A DNA stretch of 64,000 bases from Robertkochia solimangrovi (GTDB lineage: Bacteria; Bacteroidota; Bacteroidia; Flavobacteriales; Flavobacteriaceae). Below the pieces are notes generated by a model. That model made no database searches and was not told the origin of the DNA. It was given only the letters and a program-made list of their open reading frames with translations. Below are positions 54,230 to 62,200 of the stretch, in pieces (position 1 is the stretch's first letter; each line of letters begins with the position of its first letter). The DNA is taken from assembly GCF_007279655.1 (NCBI RefSeq), contig NZ_QKWN01000004.1, positions 336,582 to 400,581 of the forward strand, in the 5' to 3' direction. Made by a program: the position numbers and the translations under genes.

Positions 54230-54871
54230 TCAGACTTCCTTTTTAAGAATTCTAAGAAATTCATCTCTGGGAATTTCGTCAGCACCCAGACTCGCGAGAT
54301 GATTGGTATAGATCTGGCAATCGATCAATTTATATCCATTTTCTTCAAGATCCTTTACCAAAGTTATGAATCCATATTTGGAGGCATTACTAACCTTAGA
54401 AAACATACTTTCTCCACAAAATACATGACCCAGATCAACACCGTATAAGCCCCCGACCAATTCTTCACCGTCCCACACCTCAACAGACCTTGCTCTCCCT
54501 TTACGATAGAGTCCACAATAAGCTTCGATCATTTCTTCGGTTATCCAGGTACCCGACTGACCGCTTCTCTTCATTTCAGCACAGGAGCGTATCACATTTT
54601 CAAAGGCAGTATTATAGGTTACTCTGAATCGCCTCTGACGAAGTAATTGCCGCATACTCTTCGTAATACGAATCTCACCAGGAAACAATACCATCCGTGG
54701 ATCTGGAGACCACCACAGTACAGGAGACCCCCCTTCAAACCAAGGGAAGATACCTTTCTCATACGCTTGTATGAGTCTTGATTCCGTAAGTTTACCTCCA
54801 ATTGCCAATACTCCTTCAGGATCGGCATAGGAGACAGGAGGAAAATCCATATCATCAGTTAGAAAAATCAT
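54230..54871 (-). CDS. aat: leucyl/phenylalanyl-tRNA-protein transferase
   Basis: A 213-residue Aat. Conserved blocks FPPVSYADPEGVLAIGG, LIQAYEKGIFPWFEGG, WWSPDPRMVLFP, GTWITEEMIEAYCGLYRKG and FCGESMFSKVSNASKYGFITL are present. It adds Leu or Phe to the N-terminus of Arg/Lys-starting proteins, marking them for ClpAP/ClpS degradation. The downstream stop lies 16 bp from the stop of the convergent barrel gene. A second structured-RNA candidate lies upstream on the other strand. Confidence 0.95.
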   Translation of the reverse strand: MIFLTDDMDFPPVSYADPEGVLAIGGKLTESRLIQAYEKGIFPWFEGGSPVLWWSPDPRMVLFPGEIRITKSMRQLLRQRRFRVTYNTAFENVIRSCAEMKRSGQSGTWITEEMIEAYCGLYRKGRARSVEVWDGEELVGGLYGVDLGHVFCGESMFSKVSNASKYGFITLVKDLEENGYKLIDCQIYTNHLASLGADEIPRDEFLRILKKEV

Positions 54872-54923
54872 AAAAACTATGAATTATGAAAAAATATCAA
54901 TTATTACCCTGTTTTTTAAACTA

Positions 54924-54931
54924 TAAATTTG
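54924..54931 (+). promoter_or_regulatory. -7 promoter box of a candidate small RNA
   Basis: TAAATTTG matches TAnnTTTG; the first hairpin of the candidate RNA begins within about 5 bases. No clear -33 TTTG is seen upstream. Confidence 0.5.
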
Positions 54932-54935
54932 CGTA

Positions 54936-55064
54936 TTAACAAATTTTATCAGACTTTTGTTAATGCCTTTACAACCAATTATTTTCATCATTGCTTTTTG
55001 AGTTTACAGTAAAGGCAAACCTAAAACCACAACATTAAGTCCCGGCAACCTCCGGGACTTTTTA
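54936..55064 (+). ncRNA. candidate small RNA of about 129 nt
   Basis: In the 538-bp gap between aat and the DUF3127 gene, a segment after a -7 box folds into three hairpins: ATTAACAAA/TTTGTTAAT (54935-54943 with 54956-54964), GCCTTTAC/GTAAAGGC (54965-54972 with 55009-55016) and a Rho-independent terminator. The first two stems are perfect 9-bp and 8-bp matches lying back to back. A 12-codon frame (54963-55001) is the only reading frame and is probably not a gene. The rest of the gap, 55065-55352, shows nothing that I can name. Confidence 0.6.
55037..55063 (+). terminator. terminator of the candidate small RNA
   Basis: AAGTCCCGG and CCGGGACTT form a 9-bp perfect stem around CAACCT and run into five T. 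There is no gene upstream on this strand for more than 800 bp (the preceding plus-strand gene ends at 54213), so the terminator must serve a non-coding transcript. Confidence 0.85.
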
Positions 55065-55352
55065 CTTCTATATATCCAGCACATTTCATTTCAGAAACAG
55101 ATCATTATTATCTATAACGAACCCTCATTTAATAAAAGTGTTCCTTATAAAACATCATTAAAAAACAATTTCGGAATAGTTGAGGGAACTTTGTTTCACT
55201 AACTGACAATCAGTAAATTATAAAATTAATTACAATTCTTGTCATATACTAATGAAAGGCAGTAATTTAAGAAAAATACTGCAATTTAAATAAATAATAC
55301 GCTACAGAGGCACTTTGAATCCTGTAAAAATACTTCGCAGTTTCAGATACAG

Positions 55353-55380
55353 AAAAGGCCATCTGAAACCAGATAGCCTT
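55353..55380 (-). terminator. terminator after DUF3127-flavin reductase unit
   Basis: On the minus strand AAGGCTATCTG and CAGATGGCCTT pair around GTTT with one A-C mismatch, running into four T. It lies 30 bp beyond the DUF3127 stop. Confidence 0.75.
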
Positions 55381-55409
55381 ATTACTTATTTTATGATGTA
55401 ACCAACACC

Positions 55410-55784
55410 TTAGAAAGGCAGGTCATCATGGTCTTCTTCTTTAAAGTCACTTACAGGTTCAAATGCATCCATCGGCGGAACCGGAGGCATGGCATTAGGT
55501 GCTGCTTGTTCCAGATTTTCAATTCTCCAACCCTGAATAGAGTTAAAATATTTGGTTTCTCCCTGTGGATTCACCCATTCACGCCCTCTCAGATTGATAC
55601 TAACTTTAACCTGCTGACCGGTATTGAAACTATTCAACAGATCACATTTATCCTGAACGAATTCGATTAGCAGGTGTTGTGGATACTGTTCTTCGGTAGT
55701 GAGTACCATTTCGCGTTTTCTAAAACCATTACCACCAAAGGTTTTAGTCTCATCGATCATTTTAACTCTTCCTTGAATTTCCAT
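55410..55784 (-). CDS. DUF3127 OB-fold protein with SSB-like acidic tail
   Basis: A 124-residue protein with a DUF3127 domain (about 1-92): KMIDETKTFGGNGFRKREMVL, then HLLIEFVQDKCDLLNSF and QQVKVSINLRGREW, with the shape of an OB fold. The last 35 residues are a proline-rich linker and an acidic tip ending DHDDLPF, very close to the DDDIPF tail by which SSB recruits repair and replication proteins. This suggests single-stranded DNA or partner binding; the function has not been assigned in the family. It is 13 bp downstream of the flavin reductase gene. Confidence 0.85.
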   Translation of the reverse strand: MEIQGRVKMIDETKTFGGNGFRKREMVLTTEEQYPQHLLIEFVQDKCDLLNSFNTGQQVKVSINLRGREWVNPQGETKYFNSIQGWRIENLEQAAPNAMPPVPPMDAFEPVSDFKEEDHDDLPF

Positions 55785-55797
55785 ATTATCTCCTTAT

Positions 55798-56688
55798 TTA
55801 ATTCTTTATACTTTGCCTGGCCAATAACAGTTTCCAGGCGTCTTCTACTCGATTCTCTTTTAAATATCGCGATGCAAGTCCATGGATCTCGCCTTCATCA
55901 TCACTACTCAGCACCCCTTTAACTTCAATAGATTCCTCAACGAATTGCGCTACGACTTCCTTACCCGGAAGTTCGGAAATATTCCCCAACATACCTAATT
56001 CGTTACCAGTCAGAAATTTACTATATCTGATCGATGATGGAATATTATCAACCCCTATACCAGGTATTGACAAAGGCTTTGGTACTTCGAACATACCTTG
56101 ATTAGACCTGCTGTACCAGTTACCTCCCATCCGACTCACAAGATCAATCTTATGCTGGTCGATGGTATTTCCATCTTCACTCAGTACTTCTTCACTGATA
56201 TGCATGCGCAAAACCTCGCAGATGATCAGATTCCCGGCTCCTCCTTCATCGCCCAAAGCGACGACTTCGTTCACCTTACATTCCATTTGAACCGGTGATT
56301 CAGCTACTCGAAAAGGGCTTACCAAATCAGATTTCAACATGGTAAAACCACCTTTTTCAAATTCATTGACTCCTTTCGGGTACTCACTGCTACTCAGTGA
56401 CATCTGCTGAACGATCTCATAGCTCACAACATTAATGACCACCTCAGGGACTTCCCTGCAGTTTTCAAGTGTGTGTTTTTCGGTATTATCTCTTACTCTA
56501 CGTGCGGGAGAAAAGATCAATATCGGCGGGTTTGCACTAAAAACGTTAAAAAAACTGAATGGAGAAAGGTTCACACGACCATCTTTGTCAATCGTACTGG
56601 CAAAAGCAATAGGCCTTGGTCCTACTGCACCGAGTAAATATCCGTGTAATTTAGCTGTGGTTACCTCTCCAGGGGAAATTGTGAGCAT
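55798..56688 (-). CDS. flavin reductase-like domain protein
   Basis: A 296-residue protein with a flavin reductase-like (FMN-binding split barrel) domain (about 15-200): YLLGAVGPRPIAFASTIDKDGRVNLSPFSFFNVFSANPP, a C-terminal GNLIICEVLRMHISEEV strand and the extension beyond about 210 that flavobacterial members carry. It probably reduces or binds FMN for a partner monooxygenase, which is not in the window. It is cotranscribed with the DUF3127 gene. Confidence 0.88.
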   Translation of the reverse strand: MLTISPGEVTTAKLHGYLLGAVGPRPIAFASTIDKDGRVNLSPFSFFNVFSANPPILIFSPARRVRDNTEKHTLENCREVPEVVINVVSYEIVQQMSLSSSEYPKGVNEFEKGGFTMLKSDLVSPFRVAESPVQMECKVNEVVALGDEGGAGNLIICEVLRMHISEEVLSEDGNTIDQHKIDLVSRMGGNWYSRSNQGMFEVPKPLSIPGIGVDNIPSSIRYSKFLTGNELGMLGNISELPGKEVVAQFVEESIEVKGVLSSDDEGEIHGLASRYLKENRVEDAWKLLLARQSIKN

Positions 56689-56809
56689 TCAACAATTTTA
56701 AGCAAAAATAACCATTCTCTCAGACCCTCGAAAAAGTATTTTTCAACAACAAGACAATAAATTAACCGCTTTTACTTTATCTTTATGAAACTGGCATAGC
56801 ATAAATTAC

Positions 56810-57955
56810 ATGAAGAAGATCACTCGTTGGATCCTTATAATTTCGTCTTTTATCATTGTTACCTCAATACTTACGAACACTTATGTGTTCTTTCAGCGCT
56901 TTAAAAAAGAGGAGCGGACAAAAATGAAGATCTGGGCTCAGGCTCAGGCAGAGTTCCTTCAAACTACAGATCTCGATAAGGATCTCGGCGACCTGACACT
57001 GGAAGTACTGAAAAACAACAACAGCACCCCTATGATCTATGTGGGGAAAGACGGGGAGATCCGAATCAATAATATTTCTGAAAAAAAAGCAGAAGATACT
57101 ATCTACCTGCAGCACAAGATCGAGCAGTTCGGACAGGAAAATGCCCCTATTGAAGTTTTCTATAAGAATGATTTCTATGGTACGCTCTATTATGGAAATT
57201 CAGAAGTACTGACCAATCTGAAATATTATCCCATCGCACTCATTCTGATCATCGTTCTTTTCAGTGCCGTGGTCTATTTCTTCTATAAGACGTCCAAAGT
57301 ATCAGATCAAAATAAACTTTGGGCTGGAATGGCAAAGGAAACCGCTCACCAAATCGGAACTCCGATCTCTTCTTTGCTGGGATGGACCGAAATTCTCAAG
57401 AGCGAAAACAATGTTAGTGAAACCATTACCGCAGAAATCGAAAAGGACATTGACCGTCTACAGGTGATCACCGATCGGTTTTCAAAGATAGGGTCTGTTC
57501 CTATGCTGCAATCCTATGATTTGGTTGAAGAAACAAGAAACACCTATGATTATCTGGTATCGAGAAGTTCCAAACTGGTGAACTTTGACTTTAAGACCAA
57601 TTCTGAGAAAATATATGTTTTACTCAATTCGCAGTTGTATAGCTGGACCATCGAGAACCTCATCAAAAACGGTATCGATGCTATGAAGGGAAAAGGCGAC
57701 CTGACGGTGGAACTGATTCAGGATAAAAAAGATATACGGATCAACGTGACCGACACAGGAAAAGGAATTCCAAAAAGTAATTATAACCGTATATTTGACC
57801 CGGGTTTTACCACTAAAAAAAGAGGATGGGGTCTCGGATTGTCACTGGTGAAGCGCATTATAGAAGATTACCACAAAGGTAAGATCAGGGTTCTCCATTC
57901 TACATTAGGAAAGGGAACAACCATGCAAATAATATTAAAAACAGCAGAAGAATGA
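56810..57955 (+). CDS. membrane sensor histidine kinase
   Basis: A 381-residue kinase with two transmembrane helices (about 8-28 and 144-162) enclosing an extracytoplasmic domain, then HisKA and HATPase regions. The acceptor is His180 in MAKETAHQIGTPISSLLGW; N box ENLIKNGIDAM, G1 box VTDTGKGIP, F box FDPGFTTKKRGWGLGL. It lacks a HAMP domain. The response regulator is not adjacent. Its stop overlaps the start of a small zinc-ribbon protein by 4 bp. Confidence 0.92.
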   Translation: MKKITRWILIISSFIIVTSILTNTYVFFQRFKKEERTKMKIWAQAQAEFLQTTDLDKDLGDLTLEVLKNNNSTPMIYVGKDGEIRINNISEKKAEDTIYLQHKIEQFGQENAPIEVFYKNDFYGTLYYGNSEVLTNLKYYPIALILIIVLFSAVVYFFYKTSKVSDQNKLWAGMAKETAHQIGTPISSLLGWTEILKSENNVSETITAEIEKDIDRLQVITDRFSKIGSVPMLQSYDLVEETRNTYDYLVSRSSKLVNFDFKTNSEKIYVLLNSQLYSWTIENLIKNGIDAMKGKGDLTVELIQDKKDIRINVTDTGKGIPKSNYNRIFDPGFTTKKRGWGLGLSLVKRIIEDYHKGKIRVLHSTLGKGTTMQIILKTAEE

Positions 57956-58320
57956 AAGTCAGGGAAATTGAATTAAAATCTTCCAACCTTTCCAACAACT
58001 GTCCCGAATGTTTCTCTAACGACAGCCTGGAATTACGATTCTATCAAAAGTATATCGAAACCCCTTTTTTCAAAAGAAAGACCGCCGAAATCAGGGAAGA
58101 ACTAACGTGTCATAAATGCAACACACTGATCTACCCGGTACGATACACCGAAGATATAGAAAGGGTACGCGATTTCTATTTTAAGACCATAGCCAACCCG
58201 AAAACAAGTTTTCGACTTACACGATTAAGCATGATCATCCTTTTCGCTATTGTGGTAGCCGGAATCGCGGCTTATCTTTTACTGAACAATCCGGAACTCT
58301 TTTCTAAAGCTCAGCCCTGA
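57952..58320 (+). CDS. zinc-ribbon protein with C-terminal membrane anchor
   Basis: A 122-residue protein with a zinc ribbon made by two CxxC motifs (NCPECFS and LTCHKCNTL, about residues 17-22 and 50-56) and a C-terminal transmembrane helix (about 97-114, LSMIILFAIVVAGIAAYLLL). Translational coupling by ATGA with the histidine kinase upstream suggests a partner in its signalling. I do not recognise a family. The 3' end overlaps the convergent HIT gene by 17 bp. Confidence 0.7.
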   Translation: MKVREIELKSSNLSNNCPECFSNDSLELRFYQKYIETPFFKRKTAEIREELTCHKCNTLIYPVRYTEDIERVRDFYFKTIANPKTSFRLTRLSMIILFAIVVAGIAAYLLLNNPELFSKAQP

Positions 58321-58693
58321 TCGCTGCTGCGAGTTCTTCAAATTCTTCAGAAGACATAGCAACTTTGCTCTGAAAAGTCATTTCACTCATTTGATTCAAC
58401 GGAATCAGATGCACATGTACATGCGGCACTTCCAGTCCTACCACAGCCACACCAACCCTTTTACAGGCCACTGCCTTTTCCAGTGCATGGGCAACTTTTC
58501 TGGAAAACTTCATCAAACCTACATATAACTCTTCCTCCAGATCGAAGAGCTTATTCACCTCCTTCTTTGGAATGCACAAGGTGTGTCCTTTAGCATTAGG
58601 ATTGATGTCGAGAAAAGCGAAGAAATTTTCATCTTCAGCTATTTTATAACAAGGGATTTCACCGTTGATTATCTTCGTAAAAATTGATGCCAT
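58304..58693 (-). CDS. HIT-family nucleotide hydrolase
   Basis: A 129-residue HIT protein with the catalytic HxHxHxx motif HVHVHLIPL and the family opening FTKIINGEIPCYKIAEDENFFAFLDINPNAKGHTLCIPK. It is of the HINT type that hydrolyses adenosine phosphoramidates or related nucleotides. It follows a palindromic terminator and lies convergent to the zinc-ribbon gene. Confidence 0.93.
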   Translation of the reverse strand: MASIFTKIINGEIPCYKIAEDENFFAFLDINPNAKGHTLCIPKKEVNKLFDLEEELYVGLMKFSRKVAHALEKAVACKRVGVAVVGLEVPHVHVHLIPLNQMSEMTFQSKVAMSSEEFEELAAAIRAEL

Positions 58694-58734
58694 AACCTGT
58701 TGATCTTAGTTTACCAAAGGTATCAAAATAAAAA

Positions 58735-58764
58735 AATGCCCGGTGATCACCGGGCATTTTTTTA
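58735..58764 (-). terminator. terminator after trxA (palindromic, bidirectional)
   Basis: AATGCCCGGTG and ATCACCGGGCATT form a long perfect stem, A-run on one side and T-run on the other; on the minus strand it ends trxA (stop 58783). Confidence 0.88.
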
Positions 58765-58782
58765 TATATATCTGTGAGGGTA

Positions 58783-59100
58783 TTACAACAGTTGATCCAG
58801 CGCATCTACATATGCGTTCTTTGGAGCAACTCCAACTTGTCTACCTACAACTTCTCCGTTTTGGAATACCAGTACGGTCGGGATGTTTCTCACGCCATAT
58901 TTCGCCGCGAATTCCTGATTTGCATCCACATCAACCTTACCTACTACTGCTTTTCCTTCATATTCCTGACTTATTTGATCGATGATAGGACCTACCATTC
59001 TACAAGGTCCGCACCATGCTGCCCAAAAATCAACCATTACTGGTTTGTCACTTTTTAAGACTACTTCATCAAAAGTAGCATCAGTTATTTCTAAAGCCAT
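58783..59100 (-). CDS. trxA: thioredoxin
   Basis: A 105-residue thioredoxin with the active site WAAWCGPCRMV and cis-proline region RNIPTVLVF. No signal peptide: cytoplasmic. It reduces disulfides in ribonucleotide reductase and other proteins. It stands alone downstream of dnaE, separated by 141 bp; it is closed by the palindromic terminator. Confidence 0.97.
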   Translation of the reverse strand: MALEITDATFDEVVLKSDKPVMVDFWAAWCGPCRMVGPIIDQISQEYEGKAVVGKVDVDANQEFAAKYGVRNIPTVLVFQNGEVVGRQVGVAPKNAYVDALDQLL

Positions 59101-59241
59101 TTTATTTAATTTTAGATTATAATTTGTTCATATTCAGACTGCAAATTTAGTCAATTTATTTGCGATTCCTTACACGCGTTATATTTGTTTTAACTATGCC
59201 ACCATTTGATTTGACAATACCTTGATTTACAGAGACAAACA

Positions 59242-62200
59242 TCAATTCAGCTTATAATGAACCTGATGTTCTTCCAACTCCGTAAGCAGTTCGCTGCAAA
59301 TGTTCACTTTCTTACTTCTACTGGGCATTGTGATCATGATCTCCTCCTGCTGCCCATAGACTATAAAGTTCAGGATATGATCTCCGGAGTGCATAGTGAA
59401 CAGGTCTTTCAGTTTATTTATCCTTTCCTGTACGATATCTTCCAATTGAATATGAATGGTCAGCTTTTTAGCATATGTCTCCATCACATCCTGTAATTGC
59501 ATCATCGAATTAAACTGTACCCGGGGGTCGCCCCGTTTCCCGGTTTCTTTATTTGCCCAGCCTTCTTTAACAAAAGCCTTGATGAACACGAAAGAATTGA
59601 TCATCAAAAAATGTCGTAATTTGAGATATTCTTCACCGAACATTCTGAACTCATACGTATCGTTATAATCCTCCACAGTAAATGCTGCCCATCCTTTGCC
59701 TTGCTTGGAAACCCGATGCTGCACATCACTGATCACACCGGCAAAGGCGAGTTCACGTCCGACATAGGATTCAAGATCATTGAAGCAAGCTACATTCGCA
59801 TTGCAAAAACAATCGATCTCGGTTTTAAAATCATCGAGAGGATGGCCTGAAATATAGATTCCCACAACTTCTTTTTCACGCTTAAGCTTTTCCATGGTTC
59901 CCCAGGTTTCGCAGGCTGGAACCACGGGTTCCGGTATTTGAACTTCCGAAGCCTCACCAAACAGGGAAACCTGAGCGGAATTCTCATTTTCCTGCATTTT
60001 CGCTCCGTACCTGATCGCCTTTTCCAGGAAAGAAACTCCATCAGCTTCGGAGTGAAAGTACTGGGCACGGTGGGTGCCGGTAAAGGAATCGAACCCTCCA
60101 GCAAGAGCCAGGTTTTCAAACGCTTTTTTGTTGGCAGCTCTCAGGTCTATACGTTTAGCAAGATCGAAAACCGATCTGTATTTACCACTTTCCCGATGTT
60201 CTACAATTGTATCAACGGCGCCGCGCCCTACCCCTTTGATCGCTCCCATACCAAAACGAATGGCATTTTCCTTGTTTACCGTGAACTTATAATAGGATTC
60301 ATTTACACAAGGTCCGAGTACCGGTATCTGTGAGCGCTTACATTCTTCGAGGAAGAAAGACACCTGTTTGATATCGTTCATATTATTCGAAAGAACCGCA
60401 GCCATATATTCTGCCGGGTAATTCGCTTTGAGATAAGCCGTCTGGTATCCGATCCAGGCATAACAGGTAGAGTGGGATTTATTAAATGCATAAGATGCGA
60501 AAGCCTCCCAATCTTTCCAGACCTTTTCAAGTACATCCCTCGGATGTCCATTGGCTTCACCACCATCAAGAAATTTCGGCTTTAATTGTTCCAGTAAGGC
60601 AAAGATCTTTTTACCCATCGCTTTACGAAGAACATCGGCTTCACCTTTTGTAAATCCTGCGAGTTTCTGCGACAAGAGCATCACCTGCTCCTGATAAACC
60701 GTAATTCCATAGGTTTCCTTCAGATATTCTTCCATCGCCGGAAGGTCATATACGATCTCCTCTTCACCATGTTTTCTCCGGATAAAAGATGGAATATATT
60801 CCAGTGGTCCCGGACGATACAATGCATTCATGGCGATAAGATCCGCAAATACCGTAGGTTTCAGATCCTTCATGTGCTTTTGCATCCCGGCGGATTCGTA
60901 CTGGAATATACCAACGGTTTCCCCACGCTGAAAAAGTTCATAGGTCTTTACATCATCCAAAGGGATCTCATCGGGATTCAGGTCTAAACCGTGACGATAT
61001 TTTATCAGTTTAACGGTATCCTTGATGAGGGTCAGCGTTTTCAACCCCAGGAAGTCCATTTTTAGGAGTCCTGCACTTTCCACCACCGAGTTGTCGAACT
61101 GAGTAACATAAAGATCGGAATCCTTGGCGATACTTACCGGCACGAACTTCGTAATATCATCCGGGGTAATGATCACCCCACAGGCATGGATACCTGTATT
61201 TCGAACAGAACCTTCCAGCACTCTCGCCTGATTTACGGTAAGTGCCTCCAGATCCTCACCGTCTGCAATATTCTTTAATTCATTAACCTTATCGATCTCT
61301 TCTGAACGAAGCTTATCTTTCAAGCCGGCATCATCCAAGGAAAAGATCTTACCGAGCTTCATATTCGGAATCAGTTTAGCGATTCTGTCAGCATCATGAA
61401 GCGGCAGGTCGAGTACCCTGGCCGTATCCCGTATAGAGGATTTCGCAGCCATGGTTCCATAGGTGATGATCTGTGCCACCTGATTCGCTCCGTATTTCTC
61501 GATCACATAATCCATTACCCGGCTTCGTCCCTCATCATCAAAATCGATATCGATATCGGGAAGGGATACACGGTCAGGATTCAGGAATCTCTCAAAAAGT
61601 AGGTCATAGGCGATCGGGTCCATGTTGGTAATTCCCAAACAGTAGGCAACGGCTGATCCCGCTGCCGAACCTCGACCGGGCCCTACCGAAACCCCCATAT
61701 TACGGGCAGCAGCGATAAAATCCCAAACGATAAGGAAGTAACCGGGATATCCGGTCTTTTCGATTACCTGCAATTCGAAATCAAGTCGTTCCCGAACCTC
61801 ATCGGTGATCTCTTCATACCGTTGTTTAGCCCCTTCATAGGTCAGGTATTTAAGATATTTGTTTTCCCCGCGTTTTCCGCCATCTTCATCATCCTCTGCA
61901 AACTGAAATTCTTCAGGAATATCGAACTTTGGAAGCAGTACATCTCTCGCCAGCTCATAGGGTTCCACCTTATCCACGATCTCACTGATATTCGTAATCG
62001 CTTCAGGCAGGTCTTTAAAGAGCTCTTTCATAGCATCCTGATCCTTGAAGTAATATTCCTGATTCGGAAGTCCGTAACGATACCCACGACCACGGCCGAT
62101 AGGGGTATCTTTTTTCTCACCGTCCTTCACACAAAGAAGAATGTCGTGTGCATTGGCATTCTCTTTAGCTATATAATAGGTATTATTCGTAGCCACCAGT

